From NCBI GenBank assembly GCA_904502055.1, contig CAJGDZ010000067.1:1-9010 (forward strand): a DNA stretch of 9,010 nucleotides, in the 5' to 3' direction. The position numbers were made by a program, and so were the translations under genes. The stretch is from an uncultured Clostridia bacterium. Its GTDB lineage: Bacteria > Bacillota > Clostridia > Oscillospirales > CAG-272. The notes under the pieces are model-generated. The model did not search any database and was not told where the DNA came from. It saw only the letters and a program-made list of their open reading frames with translations. This document shows positions 1 through 7,448 of the stretch, piece by piece (position 1 is the first letter of the stretch; each line of letters opens with the position of its first letter).

Positions 1-2138
1 AGGATGGAGTGAAATATCAGATTACTGGACGTTCATCGAAGTGGGGAATCAGCGGAAAGCAATTTGCAAGCGAGTGGACGATGAATCCCGATGGCTTCAA
101 CGAGACGGTGTCCGCACGAGGTGAGGTGATCCTGAAAGCCGCCAATGCCGTGCGTGAAAGACTTATGGCCACACTTTCTCCCTTCTTTCTGGAGCTGGAC
201 AACGCCAAAACCCTTTCGGATTTCTGCAACGCGCTTTACCGGTTTCTCAAAAATGCGAATGTTTCGGAAATCTTAAAGCAGTATGCGAGCCGCGCACTCG
301 ATGAGGGGGACAAGAAGGAGGCCGCCGAGACCGCCGGTATTTTCAAGGCCGTTTTCGGTGTTCTCTCGGATATGACGGCCGCCATGGGCAACGAGGAAAT
401 GGAGCTTGAGGATTTTTCGACAGCCCTGCGCCTTGTGTTCGGCAAGACAGAGCTCGGAACCATACCGACCGCTGCCGACGAGGTGCTGATCGGCTCGGCC
501 TCCACGCTTCGTGCCACAGACGTCCGATGCACCATCCTGCTTGGTCTCTGTGAGGGCGAATTCCCGATGCGCGTCAGCGAAAAGGGCCTGTTCACCGACA
601 AGGACCGCGCCCTTCTGGAAAGCCTTGGTGTTTCGCTATCCGGTCAAAGCTCCGTAGATGCGGCAAATGAGCTTTTGTACGTCTATCGCGCCATGACGCT
701 TGCCTCGGACAAGCTGGTGCTGGTCTACCGCGAAAAGCAGATCTCAGGTGGCGGCCAAGCCCCCTCGCTGGCCTTCCGGCGCGTGACGGAGCTGTTCCCG
801 AATCTCGAGGTTCTTGCCTTTGATTCGCTCTCCCCGAGTCATACCGTCTATGAGAAATCCGGCGCCTTCGAGCGTGTGTCATCGCTCCAAAACACGCCGT
901 ATTTTTCCTCAATCTGCGAGCTTCTTTCCCAAGACCAGACTTACCGAGACCGTATGGGCATTCTTGATGCCTCGGTCACCAATAACGTGTGTCAGCTTGA
1001 GGAGGCAACGACCTCGAGCCTGTTTGGCAACCGCCTTACTCTGACCCAGTCGCAGATCGAAAAATACGTATCCTGCCATTTCAGTTATTATTGCACCTAC
1101 GTTCTCAAGCTTCGGGACGCCAAGCGCGCAACCTTTGATTATTCCAACATAGGTACGTTTATTCATAAGGTGCTTGAGATTTTCCTGCAGGAAACCGGAA
1201 AAGACACCATCGACGCCGATCGGGACATGGACAAGATCCGTGAGATCATCCGCCGCGAGATCGCGGAGCAGAGCCCCCTGTTCATTCCCAAGGACAAGGC
1301 CTCCGAGGGGCGGATCCTTCATCTTTTGCTCCGCTTTTACCGTTTGGCCTCTCTCGTCGCCGTCAACCTTTGCCGCGAGCAAAAATACAGCCGATTTGTT
1401 TCCAAGCTTTACGAGGCGGAATTCGGCGACAACAGCAAGCTGGGACTCAAGGCACCGGAGCTTGTACTGAAGGATGGCACGACCGTTGGCTTCCGTGGAA
1501 AAATCGACCGCGTGGACACCTACCGCCACGACGGAAACATGTATATCCGCGTTGTGGACTACAAAACCGGCGCCAAGGCCTTTTCCATCGATGACATCAA
1601 GGAGGGCTACAGCCTTCAGCTTTTGCTTTATTTGTTTGCGATTTGTGATACCGATTCTGAGCAGTTCCGTAAGCTCATTGGCTGTGAAAAGGGCGACGTT
1701 CTCACACCTGCCGGTGCGCTCTATGTTTCCATGGCCATTCCACGCTTTAAGCGTGAGATCAGTGACAGCGACGAGACAACACTGGATGCCGCCGCCAAGG
1801 AGATCAAGCGAAGCGGACTTCTTTTGAACGATCCCGAAACCCTGCAGGCAATGAGCAGTACGATGGACTCGAACACACTGGCCGGCATCAAGGTAAGCGC
1901 AAAGGACGGCTCTCTTAAGGGCAAGGCACTCGCCGATGAAAATACCTTTGCCCTTCTTAAAGAGGAGCTGATGCAGACGGTTTGCCGTATTGCCGGGGAA
2001 ATAAAATCGGGCGATGCTAACGCCAAGCCCAAAAAGCACGGCGGTCTTCTCGCCTGCGCTTATTGTGAAATGAAGCCCTTTTGCCGTGTAGATCAGATGA
2101 AGGCTTCCGAAAAAAAAGAAAAGGAGAACGAGACATGA
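1..2138 (+). CDS. addB: AddB, ATP-dependent helicase/deoxyribonuclease subunit B (5'-truncated by window edge)
   Basis: This is the C-terminal part of AddB, partner of AddA in the complex that resects double-strand breaks for RecA. The frame is open to the left edge (first full codon at 3), and about 711 residues are visible against a family length near 1150, so the start and N-terminal ATP-binding region lie outside. The GTG at 9 is not a credible start because it falls inside the protein. Residues below are counted from that GTG. A GLCEGEFP stretch matches the helicase-like core. The RecB-type nuclease domain shows H386, D500 (GKIDRVD), D517 and K519 (DYKTG). The iron-sulfur cysteines are C356 and the C-terminal C683-x2-C686-x5-C692, exactly the known AddB spacing. 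Both nuclease and cluster look intact. The stop codon overlaps the start of addA. Identification is firm. Confidence 0.96.
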   Translation, partial: DGVKYQITGRSSKWGISGKQFASEWTMNPDGFNETVSARGEVILKAANAVRERLMATLSPFFLELDNAKTLSDFCNALYRFLKNANVSEILKQYASRALDEGDKKEAAETAGIFKAVFGVLSDMTAAMGNEEMELEDFSTALRLVFGKTELGTIPTAADEVLIGSASTLRATDVRCTILLGLCEGEFPMRVSEKGLFTDKDRALLESLGVSLSGQSSVDAANELLYVYRAMTLASDKLVLVYREKQISGGGQAPSLAFRRVTELFPNLEVLAFDSLSPSHTVYEKSGAFERVSSLQNTPYFSSICELLSQDQTYRDRMGILDASVTNNVCQLEEATTSSLFGNRLTLTQSQIEKYVSCHFSYYCTYVLKLRDAKRATFDYSNIGTFIHKVLEIFLQETGKDTIDADRDMDKIREIIRREIAEQSPLFIPKDKASEGRILHLLLRFYRLASLVAVNLCREQKYSRFVSKLYEAEFGDNSKLGLKAPELVLKDGTTVGFRGKIDRVDTYRHDGNMYIRVVDYKTGAKAFSIDDIKEGYSLQLLLYLFAICDTDSEQFRKLIGCEKGDVLTPAGALYVSMAIPRFKREISDSDETTLDAAAKEIKRSGLLLNDPETLQAMSSTMDSNTLAGIKVSAKDGSLKGKALADENTFALLKEELMQTVCRIAGEIKSGDANAKPKKHGGLLACAYCEMKPFCRVDQMKASEKKEKENET
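2121..2126 (+). promoter_or_regulatory. Ribosome binding site of addA inside the end of addB
   Basis: AAGGAG lies 8 bases before the ATG at 2135 and inside the last codons of addB. It selects that ATG over the in-frame upstream ATG at 2081, which would add 18 residues and has no comparable site. The ATGA overlap (2135-2138) of addA start and addB stop implies translational coupling of the two subunits. Confidence 0.85.
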
Positions 2139-5100
2139 GTACCAACTGGACCCCCGCACAGGAAAATGCCATAACCACTCGCGGTAAAACCGTGCTTGTC
2201 TCGGCAGCGGCCGGCTCGGGTAAGACCGCCACGCTGACCGAGCGTATCATCCGTTCTCTCACCGACGATGGAGGTGCGGACATTTCCCGCATGCTGATCG
2301 TCACCTATACCCGTGCCGCGGCGGCAGAGCTTAAGGTCAAAATCTCAAGGGCTCTCTCCGAGGCACTGGCAAAAAATCCAAAAAGCGAGCGTCTGGCTCA
2401 CCAGATGATGATGCTGGAAAGCGCAAAGATCTCCACCATCGACTCCTTTTACTTTGACGTAGTCAAAAGCAATTTTTCACGCCTTGAGCTTTCCGGCAAG
2501 CTTCGCATCGTGGATGGCGCGGAAATCAGCCTGCTTTATCAGAGTGAGATGGAAGCACTGATTGATTCCTTCTATGCCGAGGATGAAAGCTTTACCGATT
2601 TTATGGATCATTTTGTTGCCGTCCGCGGCGCAGATACGAGCGTGGAAACCTTCCTTTCTATTTATCAGTCCCTGCTCTCCTATCGAGACGGTGTACACAA
2701 GCTGAGAGAATATGCGGACGATCTGCGCCTCTCCGCGCAAAAGCCCTTTCTCTCTACCGGTTACGCCGTAAAGACCGTAAAGCCGTTTTTGCATATGGCG
2801 CTGGAATATGCGGCAAACGCACTCTCAACCGCTTACGATTTCTTTGCTTCGGCCGAGGATGCACGCCTGCTCTCCCATTACGGTCCCGCCTTTGAAAACG
2901 ATCTTAAAACCGCGAAGGAAATGCTGGCGGCGATTGCAAACGACGATTACGAAAGGGCACGCGAGATTATCCTCAGCTATGACAAGCTGTCACTCAAGGG
3001 CATCAAGGGGCTGAACGATGACTACGTCTCCTATCTGAAGAACGTTCGCACAGGAGTAACCAAGCTCTTGCTCAAGCTGAGAGAGGATTATTTTTCCTAC
3101 ACACAGGCGGAAATTTCGGATCTGATGCAAAAAACCGCCGACGTCATTGAAAAGCTGTATACCCTTCTGTATGCCTTTGATAAAAGGATCAACGCCGAAA
3201 AGGAGGAGCGCGGCATTTGCGATTTTACCGATATCCGTCGTTACGTGCTGAGACTTCTCCTGGACGGGGACGGCCATCCGACCGATATTGCCGAGGGCTA
3301 CAAGGCACGCTTTGACGAGATCTACATTGACGAGTATCAGGACGTGGACGAGGTGCAGGACTCCATCTTCACCGCGATCTCGGACAATAACCGCTTTATG
3401 GTCGGCGATATCAAGCAGAGCATTTACGGCTTCCGCGGCGCAGATTCGGGCGTGTTTGCCGGATACAAGGCAGCACTCCCCCTCTTGGGTACGGAAGGCG
3501 CCGAGAATGCGGACGGCTGCTCGATCTTTATGTCCAACAACTTCCGTTGCGACAAGAACGTCATTGATTTTTCCAATCTGGTTTCCTCCTATCTGTTCTC
3601 CCATTACGGCGAGAGCATCGGTTATCGAAAGGAGGACGACTTGATCTTCTCAAAAGCGTTGCCCTATGAGGGGTATGAATCACCCAAGGTCACCTTGGCG
3701 CTTACGGGCGTCGAGGAGGGGGTGGAGGAAAACGAGGAGGAAAATGAGGATGAGCAGGAAGCAGAAGAAAAAGTGTATCATGAGGCGGAATACATAGCCC
3801 ACGAAATTCTGCATCTTCTCCGCTCCGAAACCAAGGCCGACGGCAAGCCCTTTGAGCCGCGTGACATTGCCATTCTCCTGCGCCAGAACACCGACCTGGA
3901 AACGCTGAAGGACATTCTGGAAAGATATGGTATCCCATTCCAAAGCGCAGACAAGAGCGATTTCTTTGAAAACCCCGACATTCTTCTTGTCATCTCGCTT
4001 CTCTCCACAATCGACAATCCGCGCCTTGACATTCCCTTGGCCGGAACGCTTCGCTCCCCCTTCTACAATTTCACCTTTGATGAGCTGATCACCGTTCGGC
4101 GCTCGGCAGAAGGGCATCTGTCCCTTTACGATGCGCTGGAGCAATATGCGACAAGTGGCGACAGTGAGCTTTGCCACAAGTGCGGCCGCTTTATCGAGAG
4201 CCTCAACTACTGGCGTGAAAAATCCATGGCACTCCCCGTGGACAAGCTGATCGATAAGCTTTACCGTGAATTTTCCATTCTCTCGCTGGCAAAGGACAAC
4301 CGGGACAATCTTCTTCGTCTGTACGAATACGCCCGTTCCTTTGAGGCAAGCTCCTTCCGCGGTCTTTACAGCTTTATTTCGTATATCGGTGAGATCATCG
4401 AAAGCGGAACCAAGCTCGAAAAGGAGGCGGGGAATGCTGTGGGCAATGCCGTACATCTGATCACCATTCACCACTCCAAGGGCCTTGAGTTCCCGGTATG
4501 CTTCCTTTACGGCATGGGCAAGCGCTTCAGCGATCGCTTCAAAAGCAACAAGATTCAGTTTGAGGCATCACTGGGGCTTGCACTTCAGCTTCATGACAGC
4601 ACCGGCTTTGCCTATACCGACACTCCCATACGAAAGGCCATCATTGACAAAAAGCTCCTGAAGGATCACGAGGAGGAAATGCGTGTTCTCTACGTGGCGA
4701 TGACGCGTGCGCGTGAGCGTCTGTATCTCACCGCCAAGGTTGCTTCTCCCGAAAGGCTTCGCGCCAAAGTGCGCTCCTATACCGAGTTCGGCAGGGCCTA
4801 CGGCATTTGCACCGCCACCTCGTATCTGGAATGGATCTTTGCGGCCATAGAGGCCGGCGGCGCTTCGGATTGCTATCAGATCGAAACACGCTATGCCGAT
4901 CACGTTTATCAAACCGAAGGCCTGCAGACCGCCAAGGAAAATTCGCCTGTCTCTGCTGAGGAAGACAAGAAGATCACGGAGCTTTTTGAAACGCGCTTCT
5001 CCTTTGTATATCCGTATGCTCACATCTCATCGCTCCCCAAAAAGCTTTCGGTTTCGGCGCTCTATCCGGCAGTCTTGGATGAAAGCGAGCTGGATGTGGA

Positions 5101-5707
5101 TGCGGCTTCCCTTGAGGACGCCTTTGTTTACCCCGAAGGGCTTTTGCCGGGGGATGGAGCAAGCGGTGCCGAGCGAGGAACGGCTACACACACCTTTTTG
5201 CAATTCTGCGACTTTGAGCGCGTGCTTCACCGCGGCGTAAAAGAGGAATTGGCGCGCCTTGAAAACGAGCGCTTTATCGACGGGCGCACCGCGCGGCTTT
5301 GCCACGTAAAGCAGCTGGAGTGCTTCTTTGAAAGCGATCTGTTTGCACGAATTCAAAACGCCGACGAGGTTTGGCGTGAGCAGCGCTTTAACATCTTCCT
5401 TCCCGCCTCGGAGTTTACCGAAATGGCACAAAAGGCGGACATTCTTCAAAAGGAAAGCATCGCCGTTCAGGGTGTAATCGACCTCTTCTTCCGCGAGAAA
5501 AACGGAAATATTGTTCTTGCGGACTACAAGACCGATTTTCTAACGGGCGAGGAGCTGGCCAACGAGGCGCTTGCTGAGCAAAAGCTGATCACCCGTCACC
5601 GCCAACAGCTTGAATACTACAAGCGCGCCATCGAGCAGCTCTGCGGTACGTTACCCGCCGAAACGCTCATCTATTCTCTGCCCCTTGGAAAGACCATCCG
5701 ACTATAA
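2135..5707 (+). CDS. addA: AddA, ATP-dependent helicase/nuclease subunit A
   Basis: Complete 1190-residue AddA, close to the 1232 residues of Bacillus subtilis AddA. It is the UvrD/Rep-type (SF1A) 3'-5' motor and one of the two nucleases of AddAB, acting on double-strand DNA ends in the cytoplasm. Visible in order: Walker A AAAGSGKT (24-31); motif II DEYQD (399-403); motif III GDIKQSIYGFRG (from 424); motif IV NNFR; motif V around ITIHHSKGLEFP (776-787); motif VI VAMTRARER (854-862). The C-terminal RecB-type nuclease domain has H1019 (GTATHTFLQ), D1116 (QGVID), D1130 and K1132 (DYKTD), followed by the QLEYYKRA helix. A very acidic stretch at residues 527-545 separates motif IV from the next domain. 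The ATG at 2135 is chosen because of the AAGGAG site and the ATGA overlap with addB. A strong terminator follows directly, so addA is the last gene of its operon. Confidence 0.98.
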   Translation: MSTNWTPAQENAITTRGKTVLVSAAAGSGKTATLTERIIRSLTDDGGADISRMLIVTYTRAAAAELKVKISRALSEALAKNPKSERLAHQMMMLESAKISTIDSFYFDVVKSNFSRLELSGKLRIVDGAEISLLYQSEMEALIDSFYAEDESFTDFMDHFVAVRGADTSVETFLSIYQSLLSYRDGVHKLREYADDLRLSAQKPFLSTGYAVKTVKPFLHMALEYAANALSTAYDFFASAEDARLLSHYGPAFENDLKTAKEMLAAIANDDYERAREIILSYDKLSLKGIKGLNDDYVSYLKNVRTGVTKLLLKLREDYFSYTQAEISDLMQKTADVIEKLYTLLYAFDKRINAEKEERGICDFTDIRRYVLRLLLDGDGHPTDIAEGYKARFDEIYIDEYQDVDEVQDSIFTAISDNNRFMVGDIKQSIYGFRGADSGVFAGYKAALPLLGTEGAENADGCSIFMSNNFRCDKNVIDFSNLVSSYLFSHYGESIGYRKEDDLIFSKALPYEGYESPKVTLALTGVEEGVEENEEENEDEQEAEEKVYHEAEYIAHEILHLLRSETKADGKPFEPRDIAILLRQNTDLETLKDILERYGIPFQSADKSDFFENPDILLVISLLSTIDNPRLDIPLAGTLRSPFYNFTFDELITVRRSAEGHLSLYDALEQYATSGDSELCHKCGRFIESLNYWREKSMALPVDKLIDKLYREFSILSLAKDNRDNLLRLYEYARSFEASSFRGLYSFISYIGEIIESGTKLEKEAGNAVGNAVHLITIHHSKGLEFPVCFLYGMGKRFSDRFKSNKIQFEASLGLALQLHDSTGFAYTDTPIRKAIIDKKLLKDHEEEMRVLYVAMTRARERLYLTAKVASPERLRAKVRSYTEFGRAYGICTATSYLEWIFAAIEAGGASDCYQIETRYADHVYQTEGLQTAKENSPVSAEEDKKITELFETRFSFVYPYAHISSLPKKLSVSALYPAVLDESELDVDAASLEDAFVYPEGLLPGDGASGAERGTATHTFLQFCDFERVLHRGVKEELARLENERFIDGRTARLCHVKQLECFFESDLFARIQNADEVWREQRFNIFLPASEFTEMAQKADILQKESIAVQGVIDLFFREKNGNIVLADYKTDFLTGEELANEALAEQKLITRHRQQLEYYKRAIEQLCGTLPAETLIYSLPLGKTIRL

Positions 5708-5709
5708 AC

Positions 5710-5736
5710 AAAACCCCGTGATGTTCACGGGGTTTT
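5710..5736. terminator. Bidirectional intrinsic terminator between addA and the metal permease gene
   Basis: A perfect 12-base-pair stem, AAAACCCCGTGA paired with TCACGGGGTTTT, closes on a 3-base loop (TGT). On the plus strand it is followed by TTTTTCTT. On the minus strand the stem ends in TTTTGTTTAT. It starts 3 bases after the addA stop and ends 6 bases before the stop of the convergent permease gene, so one hairpin serves both operons. Confidence 0.93.
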
Positions 5737-5741
5737 TCTTA

Positions 5742-6584
5742 TTATCTTACTTTTCTTCCCACAAGTGAGCACAGGAAAAAAACGAGAATGTTGGCACACA
5801 CGATGGTGGCACCGGCAGGGGTCTCCGCCACGATGGAGATCAAAAGCCCAAGGAAAGCACAGAGCACCGAAAGGATTGCCGCGCAAACCGTGACCGCCTT
5901 GAAGTTTTTGAAAATACGCATGGCGGAAACGGCGGGAAAGATCACAAGTGCCGAAATGAGAAGCGAGCCGACAAGGTTCATTGCCAGAACAATGACCACC
6001 GCGATCACCACTGCCAGCATAAGGTTATAAAGCGAGGCGCGAAGACCGGTGGCCCTTGCAAAATCCTCGTCAAAAGTGACGGCAAAGATCTTGTTGTAAA
6101 ACAGGAGAAAGACCGCAACCACCACAAGCGAAAGGATGACACACAGCCACACCTCGGTGCCCGAAAGCGTCAGATACAGCACCGAGCCGAAGAGCGTACT
6201 GCAAACGTCGCCCGAGAGGTTGGACGAGGTGGAAAATACGTTCATCAGAAGATAACCGACCGCAAGCGCACCCACCGAAAGCATAGCGATCGAGGCATCG
6301 CCCTTGATCTTGGCCTTCTGTCCGCCGCAGAGCAGCAGGATCGCGCAGATCACCGTAACCGGAAGGACAAAAAGCATATCGTTAGTCATATGAAGCACCG
6401 CCGCGATGGCCATCGCGCCAAACGCTACGTGTGACAGACCGTCTCCGATAAAGGAAAAACGCCTCAGCACCAGCGTCACGCCGATGAGCGACGAGCAAAG
6501 CGCGATCAGAACGCCGGCAACAAGCGCATAGCGCACAAACGGAAAGCTGAGTGCCTCTGAAAGCGTATTCCAAAGATTATTCAT
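5742..6584 (-). CDS. Metal ABC transporter permease, ZnuB/MntB type (ABC-3 family)
   Basis: This is a 280-residue inner-membrane permease of the ABC-3 family that imports divalent metals (zinc, manganese or iron). Nearly the whole protein is hydrophobic, with about seven to eight membrane segments, for example near 18-40, 54-66, 70-86, 98-116, 144-163, 187-221 and 231-252. Family hallmarks are visible: LVLRRFSFIGDGLSHVAFG (39 on), FDEDFARATGLR (171-182), which is the usual site facing the ATPase, SALVIFPAVSAM, and ETPAGATIV near the C-terminus. The start at 6584 is chosen because AGGAGG lies 6 bases upstream; an upstream in-frame ATG at 6674 would add 30 polar residues and overlap the ATPase gene heavily. 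It overlaps the ATPase gene by 8 bases. Zinc is the most likely substrate by similarity to ZnuB, but manganese cannot be excluded from sequence alone. Confidence 0.93.
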   Translation of the reverse strand: MNNLWNTLSEALSFPFVRYALVAGVLIALCSSLIGVTLVLRRFSFIGDGLSHVAFGAMAIAAVLHMTNDMLFVLPVTVICAILLLCGGQKAKIKGDASIAMLSVGALAVGYLLMNVFSTSSNLSGDVCSTLFGSVLYLTLSGTEVWLCVILSLVVVAVFLLFYNKIFAVTFDEDFARATGLRASLYNLMLAVVIAVVIVLAMNLVGSLLISALVIFPAVSAMRIFKNFKAVTVCAAILSVLCAFLGLLISIVAETPAGATIVCANILVFFLCSLVGRKVR

Positions 6585-7293
6585 GCTCGGCCTCCTCTCC
6601 TCGCGCGGCAAAGCCGAGGCCAAGGTCACTTCCAAGATACTGCTCCTTGGTGCCGAAAAAGATCTCCTTGCCAATGTGAAGGATGTGCGTCGCGTATTTC
6701 AGCGCCGACGCCATATCGTGCGAGATCATGATCACCGTAATACCGTCCTTCCCATTCAGATCCGAGATCAGATGATACATTTCCGCCGTCATCGCGGGGT
6801 CAAGTCCCGCCACAGGCTCGTCCAGAAGAAGCAGCTTGCCCGTGGCACAAAGCGCACGCGCCAAAAGAACTCTCTGCTGCTGGCCGCCCGAAAGCTCGCG
6901 GTAGCTGCGGGAGCTGTGCTCCGCCATACCCACTCTTTCCAGATTGGCCGCCGCCAGTGCCTTTTCCTCACGGTTATAGAAGGGGCGCAGACCGCATCGA
7001 CCAAGACATCCCGAAAGCACTACCTCAAAGACCGAGGCGGGAAAATCACGCTGTGCGGGCGTTTGCTGTGGCAGATAGCCGATCTCGTTCTTCTTAAGAC
7101 CGTCTCCCATTTTTATTTCACCGCCAAGGCGCGGATGCAGGCCGAGAAGCGTTTTGATCAGTGTGGTCTTACCTGAGCCGTTTTCACCAACAATGCAGAG
7201 GTAGTCACCGCTGTTCACCTCAAAATTCAGTTTTTCCAAAATCGAATGTCCGTCATATCCAAACGACAGATCCCGACAGGTAAGCATCGCCAT
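6577..7293 (-). CDS. Metal ABC transporter ATP-binding protein, ZnuC/MntA type
   Basis: This 238-residue protein is the cytoplasmic ATPase that powers the permease encoded directly downstream. All ABC motifs are present: Walker A GENGSGKT (36-43), Q-loop YLPQQ (73-77), signature LSGGQ (134-138), Walker B LLLLDEP (154-160), D-loop GLD (163-165) and switch histidine in ISHD (H192). The segment DFPASVFEVVLSG (83-95) after the Q-loop is typical of the zinc/manganese branch. The start at 7293 is supported by AAAGGA 9 bases upstream. An in-frame ATG at 7389 is excluded because it lies upstream of the promoter. The gene is the first of a two-gene operon with the permease, and no substrate-binding protein gene is present. 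Zinc is the best guess for substrate; the exact metal is not decided by the sequence. Confidence 0.94.
   Translation of the reverse strand: MAMLTCRDLSFGYDGHSILEKLNFEVNSGDYLCIVGENGSGKTTLIKTLLGLHPRLGGEIKMGDGLKKNEIGYLPQQTPAQRDFPASVFEVVLSGCLGRCGLRPFYNREEKALAAANLERVGMAEHSSRSYRELSGGQQQRVLLARALCATGKLLLLDEPVAGLDPAMTAEMYHLISDLNGKDGITVIMISHDMASALKYATHILHIGKEIFFGTKEQYLGSDLGLGFAARGEEAEHE
6591..6596 (-). promoter_or_regulatory. Ribosome binding site of the permease gene
   Basis: On the minus strand this reads AGGAGG and lies 6 bases before the ATG at 6584, inside the 3' end of the ATPase gene. It fixes the permease start and, with the 8-base gene overlap, suggests coupled translation. Confidence 0.85.
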
Positions 7294-7302
7294 TTTACTA
7301 TA

Positions 7303-7308
7303 TCCTTT
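7303..7308 (-). promoter_or_regulatory. Ribosome binding site of the metal transporter ATPase gene
   Basis: On the minus strand this reads AAAGGA, 9 bases before the ATG at 7293. It favours that start over the ATG two codons further in (7287), which would be 15 bases away. Confidence 0.7.
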
Positions 7309-7339
7309 AAATTGAGATTGGTTTTCAAATTCGAGTTTA

Positions 7340-7368
7340 AGTATAACACATTTGCCACCAAAAGTCAA
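7340..7368 (-). promoter_or_regulatory. Sigma-A type promoter of the metal transporter operon
   Basis: On the minus strand a -35 box TTGACT (7368-7363) and a -10 box TATACT (7345-7340) are separated by exactly 17 bases. Each box differs from consensus at one position. Transcription would start near 7333, giving a leader of about 40 bases before the ATG at 7293. An imperfect palindrome (7324-7341) covers the predicted start site and could be an operator. Confidence 0.82.
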
Positions 7369-7379
7369 GGAGAATCGGG

Positions 7380-7394
7380 CAAAAATCATTTTTG
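7380..7394. repeat. Small AT-rich inverted repeat between the divergent promoters
   Basis: CAAAAA and TTTTTG form 6-base arms around TCA. The repeat lies upstream of the minus-strand -35 box and upstream of the P-type ATPase gene, followed by GGC and a run of six T. It could be an operator half-way between the two genes or a weak hairpin; it is too short and AT-rich to act as a strong terminator. Confidence 0.3.
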
Positions 7395-7408
7395 GCTTTT
7401 TTCACACA

Positions 7409-7414
7409 TAAAAT
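7409..7414 (+). promoter_or_regulatory. Possible -10 box for the P-type ATPase gene
   Basis: TAAAAT matches the -10 consensus at five of six positions and lies 34 bases before the ATG at 7449. At the expected distance upstream (7386-7391, TCATTT) there is no good -35 box, so the promoter may be weak, activator-dependent, or wrongly identified. Confidence 0.3.
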
Positions 7415-7435
7415 AGAACAAAACGTAGGAAACAG

Positions 7436-7441
7436 AAAGGA
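7436..7441 (+). promoter_or_regulatory. Ribosome binding site of the P-type ATPase gene
   Basis: AAAGGA lies 7 bases before the ATG at 7449 in an A-rich context, and supports that codon as the start. Confidence 0.75.
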
Positions 7442-7448
7442 AAAAAGC

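Noticed and set aside
9..2138. A complete 709-residue protein starting at the GTG at position 9 with AGGA just upstream
   Set aside because: The frame continues open to the window edge and the visible protein begins in the middle of AddB; the purine-rich stretch before the GTG is too close and is coding sequence.
909..2159. 416-codon open frame on the minus strand opposite addB
   Set aside because: It lies wholly antisense to a firmly identified gene, shows no recognisable motif, and has no convincing ribosome site. Long antisense frames are expected opposite genes with biased codon use.
3680..4474. 264-codon open frame on the minus strand opposite addA
   Set aside because: The frame is antisense to AddA. 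Its hydrophobic run (LLILIFLLVFL) is only the complement of the GAG/GAA-rich acidic segment, so it is not a membrane protein.
6583..7176. 197-codon open frame on the plus strand opposite the ABC ATPase
   Set aside because: The minus-strand gene has every ABC ATPase motif and a promoter; the plus-strand frame has no recognisable domain and is a shadow.
7294..7389. N-terminal extension of the ABC ATPase to the ATG at 7389
   Set aside because: The extension would begin upstream of the promoter boxes (7340-7368) and has no family similarity; the ATG at 7293 has a ribosome site and gives the usual length.
7379..7402. Intrinsic terminator in the divergent intergenic region (hairpin followed by TTTTTT)
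   Set aside because: The stem has only six pairs, five of them A-T, and no transcript from the left would be expected to end here because the gene on that side points away.
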